Source of the DNA: Deltaproteobacteria bacterium | GTDB lineage: Bacteria; Myxococcota_A; UBA9042; DTJE01; S145-11 | Length of the DNA stretch: 45,151 nucleotides | Direction of reading: 5' to 3' | Assembly (NCBI GenBank): GCA_015493765.1 | Contig: WGCQ01000232.1 | Span: 1-45,151, forward strand | Shown: in pieces, positions 25,939 to 37,200 of the stretch | Numbering within the stretch: position 1 is the stretch's first letter | Layout of the letters: the number at the start of each line of letters is the position of its first letter | Translations under genes and position numbers: made by a program | The notes under the pieces: generated by a model | What the model was told of the DNA's origin: nothing | Databases searched by the model: none | The model's input: only the letters and a program-made list of their open reading frames with translations

Positions 25939-27645
25939 ATGGTAGACAAAACCGAACTCGAAAGGCTGCTGGCCCTGGCCAGGCAGAAACACGGTGTTTT
26001 GACCTATGAGGACCTTAACGAGGAAATCAAAAACACCAACGTAACCAGCGAGTACCTGGACGAAACCATGACCCTGCTTAAGAAAAGCGGGGTGGAAATC
26101 GTGGAGGTAGGAAAAGAGCAAAAGGCGGCCCGCCCCGCCCGCAGCAAGGAGATCAGCAGAACCGGCGATGCCGTACGGACCTACCTGAAAAGCATGGGTG
26201 AGGAACCGCTGCTGGACAGGGAGGGTGAGGTCAGGATCGCCAAGGAGATCGAGGCCGGTGAAAACATGATCTTCAATGCGATCATGGACACTGAAATCGC
26301 CATAGAAACCCTGCTGGAATTGGACGAAAAACTACGCAGGGAGCAGATAAAAATCCGCCATGTAATCAACGACATGGATAAGGAAGGCATGGATGGCGAC
26401 CCACAAAAGGCCACAGAGGTGTTTTTGGTGGAACTCGACCGTTTAAAGACCCTGGACAGGGAGGCACATGCCCTGAAGACCAGGATAAACAAACTCAGTG
26501 TCAATTCCAGGAGACTGCCCAAACTCCAGGCAGAATTGGAAGAAAAAAAGCAGGAGATGCTGGCCCACCTGAAATCCATGAACCTGCACAAGTCCCAGAT
26601 AGAGGCAATCCTTAACAAACTCAAGGAATTCGTGGACAAGTTGCACAACAAACAGGAACAGATGGATATGGCCATATCCAACCTCGGAGTGTCGGATATA
26701 AAGGAATTTCGCAGCCTTTTGCACGATGTCAGGCGTGACCAGACCAAGGAAGTGCAGTTGCTGGAACAGCATGGTGTCAACCTGGAATACATGGAAACCC
26801 TGAATCACCAGTTAAAGAACATCCAGCGCGAAATACGAAGACTGGAAAACCGATGCCACATGTCAGCCGAGCAATTGCAGGAGACTTACGATACGATCAT
26901 CGAAGGCAAACGCAGGGTGGAAGCGGGCAGGAAAAAACTGGTCAAGGCGAACCTGAGACTGGTTGTGTCCATTGCCAAGAAATATACCAACCGCGGACTG
27001 CACTTCCTGGACCTCATCCAGGAGGGCAACATAGGATTGATGAAGGCCGTGGAAAAATTCGAATACCACAGGGGCTACAAGTTTTCGACATATGCAACCT
27101 GGTGGATCAGGCAGGCCATCACCAGGGCCATTGCGGACCAGGCCAGGACAATCAGGATTCCGGTCCACATGATAGAGACGATCAATAAGCTGGTCAGGAC
27201 CAGCCGGCTGCTTGTACAGCAATATGGACGTGAGCCCACGCCGGAAGAAATCTCGCAACGCATGGAACTGCCAATCGAAAAGGTCAGGACAGTGATGAAG
27301 ATTGCCCGGGAACCGGTCAGCCTTGAAACGCCCATCGGTGAGGAAGATGATTCCAGGCTGGGCGACTTCATCGAGGACAAAAAGACGCTCACGCCCGACC
27401 ATGCCGTTGTCAGGCAAAACATGTCGGAGCACGTACACAAAATCCTGTCAGGCTTGAGCCCCAGGGAGGAAAAGGTGCTGCGCATGCGTTTCGGGATCGG
27501 TGTAAAGAGTGACCACACCCTGGAGGAGGTGGGCCAGGAATTCAAGGTAACCCGTGAACGAATCCGACAAATAGAGGTGAAGGCACTGCGGAAACTGCGC
27601 CATCCATCCAAAACCCAGAAATTGAAATCGTTCCTGGAGACCTGA
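25939..27645 (+). CDS. rpoD: RNA polymerase primary sigma factor (sigma-70)
   Basis: 568 residues from ATG 25939, six bases after a GTG in the same frame; AGAGGTG serves as ribosome site. Region 1.1 (about 1-70, [19 protein letters not shown]), region 1.2 ([11 protein letters not shown]), a long coiled-coil-rich non-conserved region (about 110-315), regions 2.1-2.4 (about 325-400, including [18 protein letters not shown] for -10 recognition and melting), region 3 ([13 protein letters not shown]) and region 4.2 helix-turn-helix (about 529-556, [20 protein letters not shown]) for the -35 box. Directs housekeeping transcription. Downstream of dnaG in one operon; the promoters proposed in this window were judged against this sigma type. 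Confidence 0.97.
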   Translation: MVDKTELERLLALARQKHGVLTYEDLNEEIKNTNVTSEYLDETMTLLKKSGVEIVEVGKEQKAARPARSKEISRTGDAVRTYLKSMGEEPLLDREGEVRIAKEIEAGENMIFNAIMDTEIAIETLLELDEKLRREQIKIRHVINDMDKEGMDGDPQKATEVFLVELDRLKTLDREAHALKTRINKLSVNSRRLPKLQAELEEKKQEMLAHLKSMNLHKSQIEAILNKLKEFVDKLHNKQEQMDMAISNLGVSDIKEFRSLLHDVRRDQTKEVQLLEQHGVNLEYMETLNHQLKNIQREIRRLENRCHMSAEQLQETYDTIIEGKRRVEAGRKKLVKANLRLVVSIAKKYTNRGLHFLDLIQEGNIGLMKAVEKFEYHRGYKFSTYATWWIRQAITRAIADQARTIRIPVHMIETINKLVRTSRLLVQQYGREPTPEEISQRMELPIEKVRTVMKIAREPVSLETPIGEEDDSRLGDFIEDKKTLTPDHAVVRQNMSEHVHKILSGLSPREEKVLRMRFGIGVKSDHTLEEVGQEFKVTRERIRQIEVKALRKLRHPSKTQKLKSFLET

Positions 27646-27719
27646 TCCGGCCATCAGTCCTTACCTGTGCCTCAGGGTCTCGATGGGGGGATGCGGCGAA
27701 TCGGCCCGGGGGTTATCGG

Positions 27720-28187
27720 CTACAAACAAGAGGAATACACGCGCCAGGCATTGCCATGATTGGGATCCCGCTTGAATTTACAAGGCGTTGGTATGTCGGT
27801 CATCTTACTGGCAAGATACAAAATCAGCGTATCCTCCAAGCCCTTTCTGACCCGTTTTACCTTGAAACTCATCTTTGATGGGTCCAGGATATAGTACCTG
27901 ACAACCTTGCGCATGTGATCAAATTTCATGCGCTTCCAGGTATTTATGTATCCCGTGCCGTGTTCATGCGAATGCAACAAGGGCAAAAAACTGGACCAAC
28001 TGCGCTGAGGGTCCCTGATGGTCAAGACCTTCAAAACCTGCTGCATCACTGCCTCGGGTGTACCCGGTTTGGGGTTTTCCACCGTGTAGCCAAGGCCCAG
28101 TTTCAGTTTCAAGGCCCTGCATGATGTCAGCGCAAGGCTGGCAAACAACAAAAATACAAACAATCTGACAAAACGGTCTCTACGCAT
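27720..28187 (-). CDS. Small lipoprotein of unknown function, downstream of the giant repeat lipoprotein
   Basis: 155 residues from ATG 28187; GGAGGC lies 8 bases upstream, and an upstream in-frame start at 28217 would overlap the giant gene's end. The signal peptide ends in a lipobox LALTSC (Cys23), so lipid attachment is expected. The body carries GTPEAVMQQVLKVLTIRD, an aromatic-rich middle and a C-terminus with ARTPCKF-like and AWRVYSSCL, with two cysteines that could pair. Not recognised. It is translated from the same transcript as the 3753-aa lipoprotein, 14 bases after its stop, so a partner or export-assisting role is possible. Confidence 0.75.
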   Translation of the reverse strand: MRRDRFVRLFVFLLFASLALTSCRALKLKLGLGYTVENPKPGTPEAVMQQVLKVLTIRDPQRSWSSFLPLLHSHEHGTGYINTWKRMKFDHMRKVVRYYILDPSKMSFKVKRVRKGLEDTLILYLASKMTDIPTPCKFKRDPNHGNAWRVYSSCL

Positions 28188-28201
28188 TATAAATGCCTCC
28201 A

Positions 28202-31200
28202 CTATTCTGCGTTGCAATCAGGCATTGTATCGTGCTGACATTTATTGTCTTGACAATAGTCACTCGTACACGGATTTCCATCATCACAATCCGAATCCTG
28301 GATACAACAGCCATCTATTTTCTGATGCTGGCATTCGCCTGTAGCAGGGTCACAACTGTCGTTGGTGCACTCGTTATTATCATTACAATCCTTTGGTGTA
28401 CTTATACATTTACCCTGCACCGTATCGCAGGACTCCACGGTACACTTATTATTGTCCTCGTCCTTACAGTTATCGGTGTGTATGCACTCACCGGTCGAGG
28501 AATCACACGAGTCATCCGTACAACTCACACCGTCATCGCAGTTCTTTGCCGGATAACTACAAACCTTGGCACCAGGCACAGAGTGTACAACCCTGCACAC
28601 ATTGTCCGTACACGGGTCGTTGTCGTTGCAATCGCTGTCAGCGGTGCACGTCTGGCAACTGGCGCTAACTGTATGGATACAATCGTCGATTTCCGGATCG
28701 CATGAATCGTCCGTGCAAGGGTCGCCATCATCGCAATCCCTGCCAACCAGCTTGCACTTACCGTCTGAAGGGTCGCATTCAGTACTCTGACAGGGGCCCT
28801 GGTTCGGATCGGGATCGCATTGCACCGGTGCTTCACTGCACTCCCCGGTATTCGCGTCACAGGAACTGGTATGACACAGGTCCGACGGCTTACATTTTGC
28901 CTCATGCGAACAGGTACCGTTGTCACAATGGTCAATTGTACAAATATCACCATCATCGCAGTGCGGTTTATGCACACAACCGGTCTTTGAATCGCAGGAA
29001 TCATCCGTACACGGGTCACCGTCATCGCAGTTTGTCGCACGATGCTGACATTCACCGGTTTCAGGGTCGCAGTGGTCATCGGTACAGGCATCCCCGTCGT
29101 CGCAATGCTGTGTATGTACACAACCGGATTTCGAATCACAGGAATCATCCGTACACGGGTCACCGTCATCGCAATTGACCGCTGTATGCGTGCAACTACC
29201 GTTGTCCGGATTGCAGGAGTCATCGGTACAGGCATCCCCGTCGTCACAGTGCGGTGCATGTATGCAACCCTTCTCGGAGTCACAGGAGTCATCCGTACAC
29301 GGATTGCCATCATCACACGAAATCGGTGTATGCTCACAGGTATAACCAGATGTACCGCTGACACAGGTATCCTTGGTGCATGCATCGTTGTCATTGCAGT
29401 CAACCGGATTGTTATAGCAAATCTTCAGATCCGGGTCGCAGGTGTCCACCGTACAATAGTCACCGTCATCACAATCGCCGTCCGCAGTGCACTTGGTGCA
29501 CGAATCGTCCGGGGTATGCACGCATTGGTCCAGGTCCGCATCGCAGGAATCCGCAGTACACGGATTCCCGTCATCACAATCCCTGGGGTGAGGATTGATG
29601 CATAGGCCCGTATCCGGGTCACAGTCATAATCCTTGCATGGCTCAGGCACAGTACCCGCGGCCATCTGACACTTATGCGGTGTGTGTATACATTTTCCTG
29701 TATCCGAATCACAGGAATCGGTAGTACAGCTGTTATGGTCATCGCAAAGTTTGGGTGGATGGACGCAGTCCCCGGTTGAAGAATCACAGGAATCCACGGT
29801 ACACGGATTGCCATCGTCGCAATCTTTATCGTGCCAGTTGGTACATGCCCAACCTTCACTGTTGAATTCAAGGTCGTAGGAGGTATCAGCGGCCTCACCT
29901 TCACCTGACGATTTGCCTACACATGTTCCCACGATGCATGGATTTGTATCATCCACACAAGAGCGGACAGTGTTATTGCAAACCTTCAACGTGTCACTGA
30001 CAGCCTTACATTCGTCAATCGTACACGGATCGCCGTCATCGCAATCCGCATCCGTGTCGCATATCTTGCAATTGGACGTATCATGTACGCACTTGCCGGT
30101 TTGCGTATCACACGAATCAGCAGTACACGATATGGAATCGTCGCAGTCCTTTTCGGTGTGCACACATTGCTTTGTCTTCGTATTGCAGGAATCCGCAGTA
30201 CATGGATTCTGGTCATCACAATTGATCACGTGCGAACAAGAACCGTCCGTATGGTTACAACTGTCAATTGTACAATCGTTCAGGTCATCGCAGGTATTCT
30301 CGTCGTGTACACAACCCTTTGCCGGATCACACGAATCCATGGTGCATGGATCATGGTCATCGCAATCAATCGGCATATTAACACAGCCCTTGTCCGGGTC
30401 ACAGGAATCCGTGGTGCATGCATTGTGGTCATCGCAGTTTACAGGGTCGTGCTTGCAGTCGCCAGTATCCTGGTCGCAATAATCCCTGGTACACGGATTG
30501 TTGTCCAGGCAATTCTTGTCCTGATGCATACAGGCACCTGTTGAAAGGTCGCAGTAATCCACGGTACACGGCACATTATCACTGCAATCCTTTTCCTGGT
30601 TCACGCACTGTCCTGTCTGTTCGTCACAATAATCCGTGGTGCAGATGTTGTAATCGTCGCAATCCTTGGCCTGGTGGACACACTCACCGGTGCCAGGAGT
30701 ACAGGTATCAACCGTACACGGGTCCCCATCGGAACAATCCTTGGGTGGGTGGCTGCAATAATTGCCGTCGGCGGCATTGGGGTCGCAATTATCCTGTGTG
30801 CAGGCGTCCCCGTCATCGCAAAGAGGCTTGGTATAGCACTTACCATCCAGACTGTCGCAATATTCGACCGTACACACATTGCCGTCATCCTGACACTGGA
30901 CAGGCGCGTTTACGCAATCACCCGTGGCCGGGTCACAACTGTCAGTGGTGCAAAGGTTTCCATCATCGCAATCCAGAGGAGTATGCGTGCATGCACCGGT
31001 ATCCATATTACACGAATCATCGGTACAAGGATTGTTATCATCGCATTTCGGCACATGCTGGCAACCCTTTACCGGGTCACAGCTGTCCGTGGTACACAGG
31101 TTGCCGTCATCACAGTCAATCTGGTCGTGCACGCACTGACCGGTTGCCGGGTCGCAGTAATCCGTAGTGCAGGCCGACTGGTCGTCACAATCCGCATTAG

Positions 31201-34200
31201 GTGTATGCTGGCAACCGGATGCCGGGTCACAGGTGTCCTTGGTGCACAGGTTGTCGTCGTCACAATCCACGGGAGTGTACACGCAGTGACCCTTGCCCGT
31301 GGACGGTTCAATTACACAATCGTCGTTTGTACACAAATTGTTGTCATCACAGTCATCCGCGTTATTACAAGTCTTGCAGTTCGGATCGCCATCATGTGAG
31401 CACTTGCCGGTAGCAGGGTCGCAACTGTCCGTGGTGCATGGATTGTTGTCGTTACAATCCGTATCGGTCTTGTCACGTTGTTTGCATTGCCCGTCCGCAG
31501 GGTCGCAGTACCCCACCATGCACAAATTATCGGGGTCTCCAGGACACTGCTTTGGTGTAAACACGCACTTACCGGTCTGTGGGTCACAGGAATCCGTGGT
31601 ACACTTGTCATAGTCATTACACACCACGTCCTCATGTACGCATTTACCCGTGGTAATGTCACAACTATCCCTGGTACACGCCTTGCCGTCATCGCAGTTT
31701 ATGGGCGTAAACACGCAGGCATGCTTGGATTCCGAACACTGGTCCGTGGTACAGGGGTTACCGTCATCGCATGTCACAGGCGTGTGCTCGCATGTCCCCA
31801 CAGCCGGGTCGCAGGTATCCGTTGTACAGAATTTGCCGTCATCGCAATTTATTTGTGTATATACGCATCCGGTCTTGGGGTCACAGGTGTCCGTGGTACA
31901 CTTGTTGTCATCATTACAAGTCCTTGTGCTGTGCTTGCATTCCTGTCCGGGCGCTGCATCCGGGTCACACCAATCGATTGTACAGGCATTGCCATCATCG
32001 CAGGTCTTCATCACAAAACTGCAATCCCCGGTTGCCCCGTCACACGAATCGTCGGTGCACGGATTGTCATCCTGGCACTTGGCAGTATGCTGACATGCGC
32101 CTGTTTGTGGGTCACAGGTATCGATGGTGCACTTATTGTGGTCGTCACAGGACTTGGGCGGATTATGGCACACCCCGTCGTTATCGCACACATCGTCGGT
32201 ACACGGATCGCCATCATCGCACTGTGCATCCGTTTCACAGGCCTTGCACTGGGACATCGGGTCGTGCTTGCATGCATGGGCCACATCCGATGCATCCGGG
32301 TCACAGTAATCCAGGGTACACGGGTCATTATCGGTACAATCAATACTCTGGTGGACACATTGGCCCGTATCCGGGTCGCACTTATCCGTTGTACATATAC
32401 TGCTGTCATCGCAGTCCTTGGGTGTGTACGTACACTCACCCGTTGCCGGGTCACACCTGTCCACTGTACACGGGTCCTTGTCATTGCACCACACCGGCAG
32501 GTGCTCACACCGGCCGGTTACCGGATTACAACTGTCCGTGGTGCACTTGTTTCCGTCATCGCAGTCCTTGGGTGTATTTGTACACTCACCGGTCTGTGCA
32601 TCGCAGGAATCGACCGTGCACAGATTGTGGTCATCACACTTGGGCTCGGGTTCGCAAGTACCGTTTGAACTCGTGGGGTCACAAACATTCACTGTACATT
32701 TATCACCAGACGGAGGACACTGCTTGGGCGTGTGCACACAATAATTGTCCTTGGGATCGCCGTTTTGCGCATCACACGAGTCAACGGTACAACTATCACC
32801 GTCATCACAATTCACAGCAGGATAGTAGCATTCACCCGTAGCAGCGTCACAGGCATCCTGGGTACACACATTGCCGTCCGAACATTTCGGCACATTCACG
32901 CAGCCCGTATCCGGGTTGCAGGAGTCCACCGTACACGGATTGAGGTCATCACAAGTCATGGGAGAATGCTTACAGTCGCCGGTATTAGGATCGCACGTGT
33001 CCTTCGTACAGGCATTGCCGTCCGAACAATCCACCGCAGGTGTAAATACGCAGCCCTTGGCCGGATCGCAGCGGTCGTTGGTACACAGGTTCTGGTCGTC
33101 GCATACCTTGGGTACGTGTACACAGGACTTGACGTCCGGGTCACAGTAATCGATCGTACACAGGTTGTTGTCGTCGCAATCGCTGTCCTTTTCACAGGAA
33201 CAGCCCGGAATCTTGTCATGCTTGCACTCTCCGGTCTGGGCGTCACAGTAATCCTTCGTGCACTCTATCTGGTCATCGCAGTCCTTGTCCACTATCTTGC
33301 AACTCCCGTCATCCGGGTTGCACTGGCCTACCTTGCACGGATTGTTCGGGTCACCGGGACACTGCTTTGGCGTAAACACGCACTTGCCGGTCTTGGAATC
33401 GCACGTATCATCCGTACAGGGGTTATGGTCATTGCACTTTATGGGTTCATTCACGCAGTTACCCGTCAGCGTGTCACACCAGTCATAGGTGCAGGCATTG
33501 CCATCATCGCAACTGCGCATGGTAAATTCACACTGCCCTGTTGCCGGGTCACAGGTATCCACTGTGCATGGATTGCCGTCATCGCAATTGACAGGCGTGT
33601 TCTTGCATTGCCCCGTTGCCGGGTCACAGGTATCCTTTGTGCACGGGTCGTGGTCGTCACAGTCCTTTTGCGTATGGATACACCCGGCATGTTCGTCACA
33701 CGTGTCAACAGTACACAGATTATGGTCATCACACGTGTCAGGTTTATGCTGGCAATGCCCGTTTACACAACTATCCAGGGTACAACGTCTGCCGTCATCG
33801 CAACTGATCGGTGCATAATCACACTGCCCGGTATTGGGATTACACTGGTCCGTGGTGCACGGGTTACCATCCGGGGGACAGACCGTGGGCTTGTTCACAC
33901 ACTGCCCCGTTGCCGGGTCACAGTAATCCGTGGTGCACAGGTTGTGGTCATTGCAGTCCTTGGGTGTGAATACGCACTTGCCCGTTGCCGGGTCACAGGA
34001 ATCAACGGTACACGGGTCGCCATCGTTACATACCTTGGTATCATACACGCAGCCCTTGGCCGGGTCGCAGCGGTCGTTCAACGTACACAAATTACCGTCG
34101 TCACAGTTCAACGGCCTGCTGTAGCACTTGCCATTATCCGGGTCACAAAAATCCTGGGTACATGCATTGCCGTCGTCACAGACCTTGGCGTCATGTACGC

Positions 34201-37200
34201 AGTTACCGGTTACCGGGTCGCAGTGGTCAGTGGTACACTTGTTTCCATCGTCACAGTCCTTTTCCTGGAATACGCACTGACCGTTGTCCGGATTGCAATA
34301 GTCCCTGGTGCAGGGATTGTTGTCCTTGCACACCACAGGCTGGAACACGCACTGACCCGTGGCCTGGTCACAGTAATCCGTGGTACAGGAATTGAAGTCC
34401 TCGCACTGGATATCACTGTGAATGCAACCACTTACAGGCGAACAGGAATCATCCGTACACAGGTTGCTGTCATTACAATCAACGATCTTGTACTCGCACT
34501 GTCCTGAGGACGGATTGCATTGTTCCGTGGTACAGGCATCGTTGTCATTACAATCCTTTGCATGGTGTTTACACTCGCCGGTTGCCGGGTCACAGGTGTC
34601 CGTTGTGCACAGGTTTCCATCATCACAATTCTTGGGCTCATGCTGGCACTTCCCGGTGGTCGGGTCACAGTAGTCCACGGTACACGGGTCGTGGTCATCG
34701 CAATCCTTGACCGTTACCTCGCACTTGCCGCTATTGCACTTGTCCGTGGTACACATATTGCCATCGTCACAATCGGCATCTGTCTGGCAGGGCGGACAGT
34801 CACCCGTATCCGTCGGTATATTGACACACCCTGCCCCGGGCAGGCACTTGTCCTCGGTGCAGGCATTGCCGTCACTGCAATCACGCTGGTCGTGACGACA
34901 TTTCCCAGTGGCCGGGTCGCAGGAATCGCTGGTACAAATATTGCCGTCGTTGCAGTTGCGCGGCTTGTACGTACACCCACCGGTGGCCGGGTCGCATGTA
35001 TCAAAGGTGCAGCCGTTGTGGTCGTCACAATTCACCGGTGTATGAATACACTTACCGTCAAACGGATTACAGTCATCCAGTGTACACGGATTGCCGTCAT
35101 CACAATTCTTCGGGGTATGAATGATCTTGCCCGTTTTGGGGTCGCAACTGTCCGTGGTACATGCATTATTATCGTCCACAACCTTTGGTGTGTGCGAACA
35201 TCTGCCCGTACCGTAACGGCAGTAATCGTCGGTACACGGATTGCCGTCATCACAATCCATGGGTGTATGCACGCACAGCCCCGTCTTGGGGTCACAGCTG
35301 TCCGTGGTGCATGCATTACTGTCATCGCAATCTATGGGGTCGTTGGCGCACCCGGTCTTGGAATCACAGCTGTCAAATGTACACAAATCATTATCGTTGC
35401 AATCCTTTTCCGTGTTCACACATTCCCCGGTCAACGGGTCACAGGTATCGCTGGTACACAGGTTACCGTCGCTGCAATTCTTCGGCGTATGTTCGCAATG
35501 TCCGACCTCGTTGCACGTGTCCACTGTGCACAGGTCACCATCCGAGCAGTCCTTGGGCGGATTCAGGCAATTACCTGTTGCCCCGTCACACAGGTCAACC
35601 GTGCACGGGTCGTGGTCGTTACAGGTCCCACGAGGCACGTACGAGCACTTGCCGGATGCGGTATCACACTGGTCCACGGTACAGAAATTTCCGTCATCGC
35701 AATCCATGTCCTGGTGGCAGGGGCTGGTCGGCACGTGGACACAGCCGTAATAGGGCACACACGAATCCTTGGTATTCGGGTCATGGTCATCGCAATCCAG
35801 GGGCAAATGCTGGCAGCCCTTAACCTTATCGCAGGAATCCACCGTACACATGTTGTCATCCGTACAGTCGATTGCGCTGTGCTGGCAGTGGCCAGTGGCA
35901 GGGTCACACGAATCCAGTGTACAGGCATCGTTATCATCACATGCCTTGGGCCTGTATTCGCACATACCGGTCCTGGTATTGCATGTCCCTGTCAGGCAGG
36001 GGTTATCACTGTCACATGACTTGGGCGTATGCTTGCACTCGCCCGTGGCCTGGTCGCAGTAATCGATGGTGCAAGGGTCGTTATCGTCACAGGACTTCGG
36101 TGTATTGATGCACTTGCCGGTCTTGGGGTCACACGTATCGTCCGTACACTTGTCCTGGTCGTCACAGACCTTATCGGAATAACTGCATTCCCCCGTGTCA
36201 GGGTCACACACGCCTGTCTTGCACAGGTCGTCCGTGGCACAGGTTTTCGGCGTATGCACACAGTATCCGGTCAATGGATTGCACTCGTCGTAGGTACACT
36301 TATTATCATCCCTGCAATCCCTTGGGACGTTGACACACAGCCCGGTAGAGGCGTCGCATCGGTCCATGGTACAAGGATTACCATCGTTACAATCCACCGG
36401 GGTGTACTCGCATTTACCGGTTGTGGGATTGCACTTGTCCGTGGTGCAGGGGTTGTTGTCATCACAAACCACGGGCTTGTACGTACACTTGCCGCTGATC
36501 GGGTCACATATGTCTATCGTACAGGGGTTGTTGTCGTCGCATGCGCCGCCATGTACCACGTAACACTGGCCCGTGGACACAGTACACTTGCCACCCAGGC
36601 ACTGGTTGCCTGTGACCTTGCAGTCCGAATCCTTGGTGCACTTGAAATCCTTACAGGCATCCACGTCAGGATTTTTGACCGGTATGTGGTAGCAGCCCGA
36701 CGCCGGATCACACTGGTCCAGCGTACACTTGTCACCGTCGGAACACGAGGCCGGCAGGAATACGCATTTTCCCGTGTACTTGTTGCAGGTATCCACGGTA
36801 CACGGATTGCCGTCGTCGCATTGTTTCGACCTGTGCTGGCACTTGCCCGTCAGCGTATCACACGAATCATGGGTGCATGCGTTGCCGTCATCGCAGTCCT
36901 TTGCCGTGTACTCGCAATCGCCCGTATCCGTGTTGCAGTGGTCATTCACCGTGCATGGATTGTTGTCATCGCAGTCCGCATCCGTTTTACACCTGCCCGA
37001 GCACAACGGGTTGTTTTTGTGCATGCAACCCAGGCTCGGGTCACACCAGTCCTCCGTGCAATCGTCGTGGTCGTCACAATTGATCGGGTCGTGCATGCAT
37101 ACCCCGCTCTTGGGGTCGCAATAGTCGGTGGTACACTGGTTATTGTCGTTACAATCCCGTTCCTGGAATACGCATTTACCCGTGTCCGGGTCGCATTTGT